Shown here: positions 13,090-20,180 of the stretch, in pieces
Layout of the letters: each line of letters starts with the position of its first letter
Numbering within the stretch: the stretch's first letter is position 1
Origin: a virus
DNA: 25,800 nt
Reading direction: 5' to 3' (one strand)
Virus record (IMG/VR): IMGVR_UViG_3300025781_000064
Coordinates: 1 to 25,800 of that record
Program-made: the position numbers and the translations under genes
The notes under the pieces: model-generated
The model's input: the letters and a program-made list of their open reading frames with translations, nothing else
What the model was told of the DNA's origin: nothing
The model's database searches: none

Positions 13090-14976
13090 ATGAGCAAAGT
13101 CATTGGTATCGACCTTGGTACCACAAATTCATGCGTAGCCATTATTGAGAATGGCAATCCCAAAGTAATTGAAAATAGCGAAGGTGCTAGAACAACACCA
13201 AGTATCGTAGCGTATGCTAACGATGAAATCTTAGTTGGTGCAAGTGCTAAACGCCAAGCAGTTACAAATCCAAAGAACACAATTTACGCAGCCAAGCGAT
13301 TAATCGGACGCAAGTTTGATGAACAGGCTGTACAAAAAGATATTGATTTGATGCCATACTCTATTGTCAAAAATGACAATGGCGATGCATGGGTACAAGT
13401 TAATGACAATAAGCTAGCACCACCACAAATTAGTGCTGAAGTATTGCGCAAAATGAAAAAGACTGCGGAAGACTATTTGGGTACAGAGGTTACACAAGCA
13501 GTTATTACTGTTCCAGCATACTTTAATGACAGTCAGCGTCAGGCAACAAAGGATGCAGGTCGTATCGCAGGACTAGAAGTATTGCGCATTATCAATGAAC
13601 CAACAGCAGCCGCACTTGCGTATGGTGTTGATAAACAAGATAATCGTGATCGCAAAGTTGCAGTATATGACTTGGGTGGCGGTACATTTGATATTTCAAT
13701 TATAGAAATTGCTAACATCGATGGCGATAAACAAATTGAAGTTCTTTCCACTAACGGTGATACATTCTTGGGTGGTGAAGATTTTGACCAACGAATCATG
13801 GATTATTTGGTTGATGAATTCAAAAAGGATTCAGGTATTGATTTAACCAAAGATGTGTTAGCACTACAGCGACTAAAAGAAGCTAGTGAAAAGGCAAAGA
13901 TTGAACTATCTAGTTCAGCACAAACAGATGTTAACTTGCCATATATCACAGCAGATGCTAGTGGTCCTAAACATATGAACATCAAACTATCTCGTGCAAA
14001 ATTAGAAAGTTTGGTTGACGAACTTATCAAGCGCAGTATCGAACCTTGCAAAACTGCAATGGCAGACGCTGGTGTAAGTGCTAGTGATATTGATGAAGTT
14101 ATTCTTGTAGGTGGTATGACACGCATGCCTAAGGTACAAGAAGAAGTTGAAAAATTATTTGGCAAGGCTCCCCGCCGTGATGTTAATCCAGACGAAGCTG
14201 TAGCAGTAGGTGCTGCCGTACAAGGTAGTGTTCTTGCAGGTGACCGTAAGGATGTATTGTTACTTGATGTAACTCCATTAAGTCTAGGTATTGAAACATT
14301 AGGCGGAGTGATGAGTAAGTTGATTCAAAAGAACACTACAATTCCAACTAAACAAAGCCAGACATTTAGCACAGCCGAAGATAATCAATCAGCAGTTACT
14401 ATCAAAGTATTCCAAGGTGAGCGTGAACTAGCTAAATTCAACAAAGTATTAGGTGAGTTCAACTTAGAAGGTATTGTACCCGCACCAAGAGGTATGCCAC
14501 AAATTGAAGTTACTTTTGATATTGATGCAAATGGTATTATGCACATCAGTGCTAAAGACAAAGGCACAGGTAAAGAAAATAAAATTACCATCAAATCAGA
14601 TAGTGGTTTGACTGAGGCAGAAATTCAAAAGATGGTTCAAGAAGCTGAAGACAATGCAGAAGCAGACAAAAAATTACGCACATTGATTGAAGCACGAAAC
14701 CAAGCTGAAGGCACATTACATTCATTCCGTGAAGACTTTAAAAAGTACAGTGATAAAGTTACTACAGAAGAAAAAGAAAAGGCTGAAACAGCAATCAATA
14801 ATGTTGAACAGGCTATCAGCGGCGAAGATACTGAAAATATTCAGGAATCTATCAAACAATTGCACGAAGCTATTGGTCCAATAACCAAAGTAAAGTACGA
14901 AGAGGAGCAAAAATCACAGAATGCTGATTCTGTGGTTGATGCAGAAGTTAAAGAGGCAGAAGAGGCTGCTATTTAA
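13090..14976 (+). CDS. dnaK: DnaK, Hsp70 molecular chaperone
   Basis: This 628-aa protein is a complete bacterial-type Hsp70 (E. coli 638 aa). It binds exposed hydrophobic segments and cycles with ATP to refold proteins in the cytoplasm. The nucleotide-binding motifs are visible: GIDLGTTNS at residues 5-13, [11 protein letters not shown], and [13 protein letters not shown]. The interdomain linker is [11 protein letters not shown], and the C-terminus ends [14 protein letters not shown], similar to the proteobacterial DVVDAEFEEV tail. I start at ATG 13090 (MSKVIGID) because AAAGGAG lies just upstream; an in-frame ATG at 13039 would translate the leader. No dnaJ or grpE is present in the window, so co-chaperones would come from the host or another part of the genome. 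Confidence 0.97.
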   Translation: MSKVIGIDLGTTNSCVAIIENGNPKVIENSEGARTTPSIVAYANDEILVGASAKRQAVTNPKNTIYAAKRLIGRKFDEQAVQKDIDLMPYSIVKNDNGDAWVQVNDNKLAPPQISAEVLRKMKKTAEDYLGTEVTQAVITVPAYFNDSQRQATKDAGRIAGLEVLRIINEPTAAALAYGVDKQDNRDRKVAVYDLGGGTFDISIIEIANIDGDKQIEVLSTNGDTFLGGEDFDQRIMDYLVDEFKKDSGIDLTKDVLALQRLKEASEKAKIELSSSAQTDVNLPYITADASGPKHMNIKLSRAKLESLVDELIKRSIEPCKTAMADAGVSASDIDEVILVGGMTRMPKVQEEVEKLFGKAPRRDVNPDEAVAVGAAVQGSVLAGDRKDVLLLDVTPLSLGIETLGGVMSKLIQKNTTIPTKQSQTFSTAEDNQSAVTIKVFQGERELAKFNKVLGEFNLEGIVPAPRGMPQIEVTFDIDANGIMHISAKDKGTGKENKITIKSDSGLTEAEIQKMVQEAEDNAEADKKLRTLIEARNQAEGTLHSFREDFKKYSDKVTTEEKEKAETAINNVEQAISGEDTENIQESIKQLHEAIGPITKVKYEEEQKSQNADSVVDAEVKEAEEAAI

Positions 14977-14984
14977 CTATATTC

Positions 14985-15012
14985 TGAGGGTGCCGCATAG
15001 GGCGGGCCCTCA
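14985..15012 (+). other. Imperfect RNA hairpin between dnaK and hsp20
   Basis: TGAGGG (14985-14990) pairs with CCCTCA (15007-15012), with an inner CCGC/GCGG pairing (14993-14996, 15002-15005) and small bulges. No U-tract follows, so it is not a classic terminator. It can be the upstream hairpin of the thermometer below, or an mRNA processing or stability element between the two cistrons. Confidence 0.6.
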
Positions 15013-15020
15013 ATGTCATA

Positions 15021-15037
15021 CTTGCTTAATTAAGGAG
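15021..15037 (+). promoter_or_regulatory. ROSE-like RNA thermometer over the hsp20 Shine-Dalgarno
   Basis: CTTGCTT (15021-15027) folds on AAGGAG (15032-15037): C15021-G15037, T15022-A15036, T15023-G15035, G15024 bulged, C15025-G15034, T15026-A15033, T15027-A15032, loop AATT. UUGCU against AGGA with an unpaired G is the ROSE signature, which controls small heat-shock genes in many proteobacteria. Heating should open the hairpin and free the ribosome site, 8 bases before the ATG at 15045. Confidence 0.7.
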
Positions 15038-15044
15038 AAATAAA

Positions 15045-15485
15045 ATGACAAGAGAATTAACATTAAGAGCATTGGATATCCCAAGTATCCAGAAATTCGC
15101 AGTTGGTTTTGACAACATGTTTGATGAAATCATGCGAACAACAGCACAAACTACTAACTATCCACCATACAATATTGTAAAGTATTCAGACGATACCTTT
15201 GCTATTGAATTGGCTGTAGCTGGGTTTAAAGATGGTGAGATTTCAATCGTCACCGAGCGCAACCAACTTACAGTTAAGGGTGAGCAAGTTATAGATTTAG
15301 ATAGTCAAGTTGAATATCTATACCATGGTATTTCAGCACGAAATTTCCAACGCACATGGACTTTAGCAGCCTATGTCAAAGTTGTGAATGCTAAGTCTGA
15401 AAATGGAATATTAACAATCAACTTAGAGCGTGAAATTCCTGACGAACAAAAGCCAAAGACTATTGACATTACTTACACTAAATAA
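15045..15485 (+). CDS. Small heat-shock protein (Hsp20/IbpA type)
   Basis: This 146-aa protein is a small heat-shock protein that holds unfolding proteins for DnaK-dependent refolding. The N-terminus has YPPYNI, a hallmark just before the alpha-crystallin domain of class A (IbpA-type) members. The domain runs about 38-132, with the conserved AKSENGILTINL strand (A-x-x-x-x-GIL). The C-terminal tail has the I-x-I motif in KTIDIT, which mediates oligomer assembly. Length fits IbpA (137-142 aa). The ATG is preceded by AAGGAG inside a ROSE-like hairpin, as for E. coli ibpA. It lies 68 bp after dnaK, and a terminator follows. Confidence 0.95.
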   Translation: MTRELTLRALDIPSIQKFAVGFDNMFDEIMRTTAQTTNYPPYNIVKYSDDTFAIELAVAGFKDGEISIVTERNQLTVKGEQVIDLDSQVEYLYHGISARNFQRTWTLAAYVKVVNAKSENGILTINLEREIPDEQKPKTIDITYTK

Positions 15486-15494
15486 TATAATAAG

Positions 15495-15523
15495 AGTGAG
15501 TGATAATATATTGCTCACTTTTT
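15495..15523 (+). terminator. Rho-independent terminator after hsp20
   Basis: AGTGAG (15495-15500) pairs with CTCACT (15514-15519), followed by TTTTT and AAA. The stem is short (6 bp, 13-base loop) but the U-tract and position support it. Confidence 0.65.
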
Positions 15524-15545
15524 AAACCCTAGCTAGGTATCAAGT

Positions 15546-15851
15546 ATGTCTAAAACAGAAACAAAAATCAAAATTAAGCCCAATCTTTCCTTAGCAGAAC
15601 CTCCATTGTTTAAAATCATTTATATCAATGACAATATAACAAGTATGGAGTTTGTGATAGGCAGTTTAATTGATTACTTCAATTACAATCAGGATACTGC
15701 ACAGTCTATTACAACTACCATTCATGAGGAAGGAAGTGCGACTGTAGCCGTATTACCATACGAGATTGCCGAACAAAAAGGAATTGAAGTGACCCTTGAG
15801 GCTCGCAATCAAGGGTTTCCACTACAAGTGAAGGTAGAAGCTGAACATTAA
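15546..15851 (+). CDS. clpS: ClpS, N-degron adaptor for Clp proteases
   Basis: This 101-aa protein is a ClpS adaptor (E. coli 106 aa). It binds proteins with Leu, Phe, Tyr or Trp at the N-terminus and hands them to ClpA for ClpAP degradation. The binding pocket is preserved: YINDNITSMEFVI matches E. coli LVNDDYTPMEFVI, with Asn28-Asp29 and Met34, and the pocket histidine is His60 in TTIHEEGSA. The N-terminal tail (about 20 residues) that ClpA engages is present. ClpA is not seen here, and ClpX is not the usual partner. The stop overlaps that of the converging gene on the other strand by 3 bases. Confidence 0.92.
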   Translation: MSKTETKIKIKPNLSLAEPPLFKIIYINDNITSMEFVIGSLIDYFNYNQDTAQSITTTIHEEGSATVAVLPYEIAEQKGIEVTLEARNQGFPLQVKVEAEH

Positions 15852-16549
15852 ATAGCTACTTCTATTCGTTTAGCCCAATAGTTATTTCGGTTATAATAAC
15901 TGTTATTAAGATAGTTGATACCATTGATATTGGTATCAACTATTTTTTCATATGTACCATATACCCAATGCGATACTTTGTCCTCAGTATCAGCTAACAA
16001 TCCAATCGTTAAATTTAATTGATCGTCAATGGTATCTGGATGTTCTCCGAAGTACAAGTCAATGCTAGGAACTGAACTAGATGCAACTATTATTTTCTTT
16101 ACATCTAAATGCTTTTGTAATCTCTCTATAGTATTCTTTAAATAAAGAACATCCTCATTACGATTCTGTTCTAAGATAGCATCTTTTACAATGTCTGTTT
16201 TATCAACTTTGCCATACCATCCATTAACACCTATAATTGCTATTCCATCTACTATAACAACATGCTGGTGCATTACTGCTACATTACGAATCATCCTGGC
16301 TAGTTTATAAATCTCTTTAGTACGGGCATCAATGTCCACAGCCTTGTCATATTCCAATGGCCCAAGTGAATAGAATATACCTTGGTAATACTTGGACAAA
16401 TGCATTAGGGTTTGGCGAATAACACGCAGATCATCACTTATATTACCCGCTATGATACAATACAGACTGGTAGCTTTGCCTTCCCAATTGAAACTATCAG
16501 AGATTGATAAATTCAAATCACTGATTACATCAAACCCTATTTGAGTCAT
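15848..16549 (-). CDS. Metallophosphoesterase-fold pseudoenzyme
   Basis: This 233-aa protein follows the layout of calcineurin-like phosphoesterases, but its metal ligands are replaced. The D-x-H motif is DLN (11-13), GDxxD is GNISDD (35-40), GNHE is GPLE (63-66), the His-containing HHxP block is ASSSVPS (156-162), and the final GHxH is GTYE (198-201). The intervening strands and the VDGIAIIGVNGW segment are kept, so the fold looks preserved while catalysis is probably lost. Asp11, Asp39 and Asp40 alone cannot form the usual two-metal site. An intact family member begins at 25102. The gene is 3 bases after a basic-tailed protein and is likely co-translated. Structural or regulatory use is inference. 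Confidence 0.7.
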   Translation of the reverse strand: MTQIGFDVISDLNLSISDSFNWEGKATSLYCIIAGNISDDLRVIRQTLMHLSKYYQGIFYSLGPLEYDKAVDIDARTKEIYKLARMIRNVAVMHQHVVIVDGIAIIGVNGWYGKVDKTDIVKDAILEQNRNEDVLYLKNTIERLQKHLDVKKIIVASSSVPSIDLYFGEHPDTIDDQLNLTIGLLADTEDKVSHWVYGTYEKIVDTNINGINYLNNSYYNRNNYWAKRIEVAI

Positions 16550-16552
16550 TTA

Positions 16553-16867
16553 TTATTTTGTAACTTGAATTTTGGGTTTTCTTGGTGCTCTAGGCTTTGC
16601 TGGTACTTTAGTAACTGCAGGCTTTTCTGCTTTTGGTGTACGAGGCTTGCGTGGCTTCTTAGCAGGTGCTACTGTGGCAACATCTACAGCCGGTCCACCA
16701 CCTGATGTAGTGTCACCTAAGGGTGCTACTGCAGGTACAGTTTCAATTACTGGGGTAGTAGGAACTGCTAATGTAGAGGTCTCGACCTTATAAGGTGCTG
16801 TTTCTGTGGCTGGCGCTACTGGGGTTGCGGACCCAAACCCGAATAGACTTTTAAGAAATTTGATCAT
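16553..16867 (-). CDS. Pro/Ala/Lys-rich protein with histone-H1-like tail
   Basis: This 104-aa protein starts at ATG 16867 (MIKFLKSLFGFGS), because AAGGAG precedes it; an in-frame TTG 15 bases upstream contains that ribosome site itself. After a short amphipathic or hydrophobic N-terminus, it is low complexity: Pro/Ala/Thr/Val in the middle (15-65) and a very basic KKPRKPRTPKAEKP/KPRAPRKPKI tail (70-104). The tail resembles histone H1 and AlgP-type C-termini that bind DNA without sequence preference. It could condense phage DNA or tether another protein to DNA in the particle. It heads a two-gene minus-strand operon. Confidence 0.75.
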   Translation of the reverse strand: MIKFLKSLFGFGSATPVAPATETAPYKVETSTLAVPTTPVIETVPAVAPLGDTTSGGGPAVDVATVAPAKKPRKPRTPKAEKPAVTKVPAKPRAPRKPKIQVTK

Positions 16868-16886
16868 AATTTTCTCCTTCAAACTG

Positions 16887-16894
16887 TATTTAAT
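16887..16894 (-). promoter_or_regulatory. Weak late-like box on the minus strand
   Basis: ATTAAATA matches TATAAATA at 6 of 8 positions and lies about 20 bp before the basic-tail gene start. It is back-to-back with the box at 16927, so the 74-bp gap could be a divergent late promoter region. Confidence 0.3.
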
Positions 16895-16926
16895 ATAGGA
16901 CAGGAATTTTATATTTTTTCCATACA

Positions 16927-16935
16927 GATAAATAC
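16927..16935 (+). promoter_or_regulatory. T4-late-like box GATAAATAC
   Basis: GATAAATAC ends 6 bp before the ATG at 16942, with no Shine-Dalgarno between them. By T4 spacing the transcript would start about 1-2 bases before the start codon, giving a leaderless message, as proposed at 8274 and 11551. Confidence 0.45.
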
Positions 16936-16941
16936 TAGACT

Positions 16942-18462
16942 ATGCGTGAATTTATTAATATCATTGAACAATTAAATGAAAGTACTGGTTTAGCGGGACG
17001 AAAACCAGGAGATGTTTTCAAAAATGAAAAGGGTGATGAAGTTACATTTAATGACATTGAATTCTTTCCTGAAGTTGGAAAGTACACCCCGGAAGAACTT
17101 GAACATGCATTGGCTGAAGTAAATAAAAAAGTTCCCAATATTATTTGGCAAAACAATCCATCATCAAGAACAGGTGGGTTTGCTTTAATTTCATTTGGTA
17201 ATTTTGTTATAGGACAATATCTTCAACAAATTAAACCATCACGCAATGATAACTATATCCCAAATACATTTAATGTAGATGGGTCAACTTATAAGTTTGG
17301 TGGTAAGGCGGCTGCGAAATCAGAGGCAGGATTGAGTCCACAAGATTTATTATCAAATAAACTTGACTTAACTATAGCAGATATAATGAATCAACTTGCT
17401 AGTAGTTTAGGAACAGACAATCCATTGTATGCAGTTGCACATAAAATTGCAATAGGTCAACCATTGCCTATGTCATTTGATGCACCCAAAGGTGTTAGTT
17501 TTACTGCTTTCCGTGATTACTTCTGTGAAATATTACAACCTATTGCTTTGCAAAAAGGGCAATATACAGGCAATGCGGCTGATGCAGCAAGTAAGTTTTT
17601 AGGTGGTAGTTTTCAAAATACAACAATCAGCTTTGACCAAAGTAAAACAGCTGGGCTTAGCGATAGTATAATGACAACCAAAGATGGTCGTAGTGTATTA
17701 GTCAGTACTAAAGGTGGCAAAGGTGCTACTGCAAGTGTAAAAAACTTACTTGATCAAATCAATCAATTATCAGAAACACCTGACGGTCAAAAGTTTTTAG
17801 CCAAACATAAAGAGGTAGTTGATTTATTACAAGATATACAAAAAGCTGGTATGGCAGGTGCCCCATTGATGTTAGGTGTAAAATATGGTATCATCAGCCC
17901 AGATGATGCAGAAATGATTAGAGCCTTCAAGCAAATAGGTCCGGTTAATATGGATAATATTGAACAGTTGGGTCTAAGTAAGAAGTTATTAAAATTAGCA
18001 CAAGAAAGAGGTACAGACAATCCTGACAATGTTAATTTATATTATCATTTGATTGCTGCCGTTGCACACAAGGCTGCTGAAGAAGTAAATGAAAAAACAA
18101 AATTCAGTTCTGCTGCCGCTGATATACTAAACAATGGTGCATTGATTCAAATGTATACCAAAGCAAACGAAGGCAAAGATAAATGGACCTTGCAAGAATT
18201 TAATACAGTTTATCCTGGTAAAAGTATCAAGGGTGTTTTTCTATCAGCAGGTAAGACATATTACAGTACTGACATCAAAGGGAATTATACATTTAAAATT
18301 GATAAAGGTGCTGGTACAACAAAAGATGATGATGCTACTACAGTCACTAGAGCAAAGCGTGAGAAAAATACTGATACCGATGACTTTGCCGCATCAGCTA
18401 AAGATATTGTTAACCCAGTATCAAAGCCAAAAGAAAAGGGCATCAGAGCTAAACGAAAATAA
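16942..18462 (+). CDS. Putative internal virion protein, MREFINIIE N-terminus
   Basis: This 506-aa protein opens MREFINIIEQLNES. T4 proteins packed in the head (Alt, the internal proteins) start with a capsid-targeting peptide of similar look (MELITELFDE, MKTYQEFIAE), so this may be a virion-packed protein cleaved at the N-terminus. The middle has SDSIMTTKDGRSVLVSTKGG (about 241-260) followed by KGATASVKNLL. The Asp-x(n)-(S/T)-x-K spacing is vaguely like a PD-(D/E)XK nuclease core, but weak. The C-terminus is basic (VTRAKREKN, IRAKRK). Function is unknown; an injected effector or core protein is possible. The start is set by the frame and by the late-type box just upstream. Confidence 0.65.
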   Translation: MREFINIIEQLNESTGLAGRKPGDVFKNEKGDEVTFNDIEFFPEVGKYTPEELEHALAEVNKKVPNIIWQNNPSSRTGGFALISFGNFVIGQYLQQIKPSRNDNYIPNTFNVDGSTYKFGGKAAAKSEAGLSPQDLLSNKLDLTIADIMNQLASSLGTDNPLYAVAHKIAIGQPLPMSFDAPKGVSFTAFRDYFCEILQPIALQKGQYTGNAADAASKFLGGSFQNTTISFDQSKTAGLSDSIMTTKDGRSVLVSTKGGKGATASVKNLLDQINQLSETPDGQKFLAKHKEVVDLLQDIQKAGMAGAPLMLGVKYGIISPDDAEMIRAFKQIGPVNMDNIEQLGLSKKLLKLAQERGTDNPDNVNLYYHLIAAVAHKAAEEVNEKTKFSSAAADILNNGALIQMYTKANEGKDKWTLQEFNTVYPGKSIKGVFLSAGKTYYSTDIKGNYTFKIDKGAGTTKDDDATTVTRAKREKNTDTDDFAASAKDIVNPVSKPKEKGIRAKRK

Positions 18463-18474
18463 TATCCATAATAG

Positions 18475-18503
18475 TTGACTCTGTGTGTAGTTTTTACTAT
18501 ACT
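18475..18503 (+). promoter_or_regulatory. Sigma70-type promoter of clpP
   Basis: TTGACT (18475-18480), a 17-bp spacer and TATACT (18498-18503). It lies between the stop of the preceding gene and the clpP ribosome site (AAGGAAG), so clpP has its own sigma70-type promoter, unlike clpX and dnaK, which have late-type boxes. Confidence 0.8.
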
Positions 18504-18529
18504 ATTGTTTCAACTAATTAAGGAAGTTT

Positions 18530-19108
18530 ATGAGTTTAATTCCAATGGTCATTGAGCAAACCTCTAAAGGTGAGCGTAGTTATGACATTTACAGCCGTTT
18601 ATTAAAAGACCGTGTTATTTTACTTGAAGGTGAAGTACATGACCAAATGGCAAACCTTATCGTTGCCCAATTATTATTCTTAGAGTCAGAGGATGATAGG
18701 GATATATCTATGTATATAAATAGCCCAGGTGGTAGCGTTACTGCAGGTCTTGCAATTTTAGACACTATGAAATTCATCAAACCGGATGTTCAAACAATCG
18801 TTATGGGTCATGCTTGTAGCATGGGTAGCTTGCTTGCTAGTTCAGGAACCAAAGGAAAACGAATCATCTTACCCAGAGCGCGCCATATGATTCATCAGGT
18901 TAGTTCTGGTACTAGAGGAACAGCCATCGATATGAAAATCGCACTAGAAGAAACTTTGCGATTGAATAAAACACTCACTGAAATTTATGTTGAAAATACA
19001 GGAAAATCATATGAACAACTAGAAAAGGACATGTCAAGAGATTTCTACATGGACGCCGAAGAAAGTGTCGCATATGGTCTTGCTGACAAAATTTTAACTT
19101 CCCGCTAA
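18530..19108 (+). CDS. clpP: ClpP, serine protease subunit
   Basis: This 192-aa protein is ClpP, the proteolytic chamber that degrades substrates unfolded by ClpX or ClpA in the cytoplasm. The triad is Ser97 (GHACSMGS), His122 (ARHMIHQ) and Asp171 ([10 protein letters not shown]). The N-terminal loop [20 protein letters not shown] is near-identical to the mature E. coli protein. There is no propeptide: the start is at [10 protein letters not shown], so it would be made already mature apart from Met removal. The hydrophobic pockets that accept the ClpX IGF loop cannot be assessed by eye, but the phage encodes both partners. The 3' end overlaps a homing endonuclease by 15 bases. Confidence 0.97.
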   Translation: MSLIPMVIEQTSKGERSYDIYSRLLKDRVILLEGEVHDQMANLIVAQLLFLESEDDRDISMYINSPGGSVTAGLAILDTMKFIKPDVQTIVMGHACSMGSLLASSGTKGKRIILPRARHMIHQVSSGTRGTAIDMKIALEETLRLNKTLTEIYVENTGKSYEQLEKDMSRDFYMDAEESVAYGLADKILTSR

Positions 19109-19693
19109 TTTACAATTGGCCCCGTGAAATCTACTAAGAATATGCGGGGCTATTTCTTTACCACAGTAATTACATACCACCCTAGGCTTTGGTTTTCTTA
19201 ATTTAGTTCGCTGTGTTTCTGACATTGGTATGCCTTTGTTAGCAGGAGTGCAGCCTTTTCGGTTACCAATGAAGCCCTGATGCAATGCTCGTTCTCTTGC
19301 GTTATGTCGCTGTTGATCGTTCCATTTATTGCCAAAGTTAGGATTATTGATACCTGTTATATCATGTTCTTCGTGCCATTTCGTTTTAGCAGTTGCAATT
19401 GACATTCTAGCAGAGTCTGTCCAGATTTTCCCTGATGTCCCGTCTCCACCGTCAGTCATATTTCTGAGTATTCCGGTACCTAAATCTTTTCTGCCATACT
19501 GTGCTATCAGCTTTTCCTCTAAATTAAATGCTTGTTGTTCGGTAAGATTTGTTTCTATTATTTGAATGCGATTTTTATCGACTGGCTTTGGTACATTACG
19601 TTGATTTTTATAAGCTCTACTACCTGAGCCCTTTCCAATGTAATACGGAGTTCCGTCTTCACGCAAGTATGCGTAAACATAATAAATAGTCAT
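19094..19693 (-). CDS. GIY-YIG homing endonuclease, copy 1
   Basis: This 199-aa protein is a free-standing GIY-YIG endonuclease. The catalytic module is at the N-terminus: YYVYAYLRE (2-10), [12 protein letters not shown] (17-28) and the later EEKLIAQYG with Glu58-59. Two NUMOD3-like repeats follow (NNPNFGNKW and downstream), then a C-terminal zinc finger [21 protein letters not shown]. Such enzymes cut a related allele and are copied into it. The gene is antisense and lies between clpP and the terminator at 19803. The ATG is preceded by AAAGGAGC. Its leader is repeated at 24961 before the second homing gene. Confidence 0.92.
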   Translation of the reverse strand: MTIYYVYAYLREDGTPYYIGKGSGSRAYKNQRNVPKPVDKNRIQIIETNLTEQQAFNLEEKLIAQYGRKDLGTGILRNMTDGGDGTSGKIWTDSARMSIATAKTKWHEEHDITGINNPNFGNKWNDQQRHNARERALHQGFIGNRKGCTPANKGIPMSETQRTKLRKPKPRVVCNYCGKEIAPHILSRFHGANCKLAGS

Positions 19694-19719
19694 GCTGATT
19701 GCTCCTTTATAGCATTAGA

Positions 19720-19749
19720 GTAGTTGGGAATTCCCGTTCCGCGAACTAC
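19720..19749 (-). promoter_or_regulatory. GTAGTT/AACTAC hairpin in the homing-gene leader
   Basis: A 6-bp stem encloses an 18-base loop that contains the palindrome GGGAATTCCC. The same stem is at 24999-25028. In T4, homing genes are kept silent early by leader hairpins; this could do the same. Confidence 0.5.
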
Positions 19750-19754
19750 ACTTT

Positions 19755-19762
19755 TATTTATC
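19755..19762 (-). promoter_or_regulatory. T4-late-like box GATAAATA of homing gene 1
   Basis: GATAAATA on the minus strand about 60 bp before the ATG, just upstream of the leader hairpin; the second homing gene has AATAAATA at the same place. Confidence 0.45.
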
Positions 19763-19788
19763 AAAATTGTTACAAAACGTTAGTACGT

Positions 19789-19806
19789 AAGTATTCATTT
19801 TTAGCC
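19789..19806 (+). repeat. 18-bp inverted repeat, left copy
   Basis: AAGTATTCATTTTTAGCC is repeated in inverted orientation at 23126-23143, downstream of rIIB. A 12-base part also occurs at 23168-23179. Both long copies overlap or abut a terminator, so the rII block is bounded by the same sequence on each side. Confidence 0.85.
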
Positions 19807-19827
19807 CCGATAAAAAGGGGCTTTTTT
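19803..19827 (+). terminator. Rho-independent terminator, probably of clpP
   Basis: AGCCCC (19803-19808) pairs with GGGGCT (19817-19822) and is followed by a run of six T. No other plus-strand gene lies between clpP and this point, so it is most likely the clpP terminator, separated from it by the homing gene. Confidence 0.85.
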
Positions 19828-19838
19828 ACGCCCAAAAT

Positions 19839-19867
19839 TTGACAATAAATGGGTAACCTGCTATACT
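19839..19867 (+). promoter_or_regulatory. Sigma70-type early promoter
   Basis: TTGACA (19839-19844), a 17-bp spacer beginning ATAAAT, and TATACT (19862-19867), then ATAATC as in the ligase promoter. It drives the 76-aa gene at 19892. Confidence 0.88.
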
Positions 19868-19891
19868 ATAATCATAGTAAAGGAATAGATC

Positions 19892-20122
19892 ATGACTTAC
19901 ACACTGTACCGAGTAGTCAACTACAAAACAGGTTTTCATCGGTCAATCATGTTCATGACCGACATGAACGGTGAGCGTATGGATCGTTTTTGGGACTTTG
20001 GTTCTATGGATGTGTTTGATGTAGCTAGGACTATCGAGACTTTCAATGAAATCAAAGTGTCAATTGAAAGTATTACAAAAACTGATTTCGTCAAAAAGTT
20101 CGGTGATCGGTTTACGATTTGA
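19892..20122 (+). CDS. Small protein of unknown function, early promoter
   Basis: This 76-aa protein (MTYTLYRVVNYKTGFHRSIMF...) is soluble, with an alpha/beta look and no recognised motif. It has its own promoter and an AAAGGAATAG ribosome site 5-12 bases upstream. The -35 of the rIIA promoter overlaps its last codons. Position just ahead of rIIA and the strong promoter suggest an early phage protein; a more specific role cannot be read. Confidence 0.78.
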   Translation: MTYTLYRVVNYKTGFHRSIMFMTDMNGERMDRFWDFGSMDVFDVARTIETFNEIKVSIESITKTDFVKKFGDRFTI

Positions 20123-20147
20123 CAATAAATCCAAAACCTGATACAAT
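20119..20147 (+). promoter_or_regulatory. Sigma70-type promoter of rIIA/rIIB
   Basis: TTGACA (20119-20124), a 17-bp spacer beginning ATAAAT, and TACAAT (20142-20147). The first -35 bases lie within the end of the preceding gene. It drives rIIA and, through a two-base gap, rIIB. Confidence 0.85.
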
Positions 20148-20180
20148 ACTTGTATTGACACTGAAACACAGGACTAATAA

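Larger units (their letters stand above)
19682..19762 (-). repeat. Homing-gene leader repeat, copy 1
   Basis: This stretch aligns without gaps to 24961-25041 (offset 5279), with roughly a dozen differences. It contains the first codons, the AAAGGAGC site, a GTAGTT/AACTAC hairpin and a late-type box. It may be carried together with the gene as a mobile unit. Confidence 0.9.

Noticed and set aside
14985-15012. Rho-independent terminator after dnaK
   Set aside because: The hairpin is not followed by a T-run, and hsp20 has no other convincing promoter in the gap.
16868-16882. TTG start for the basic-tail protein
   Set aside because: The extra codons contain the AAGGAG ribosome site of ATG 16867.
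18504-18529. Thermometer in the clpP leader
   Set aside because: Only a 4-bp AACT/AGTT stem is possible and the ribosome site lies in its loop; there is no UUGCU strand.
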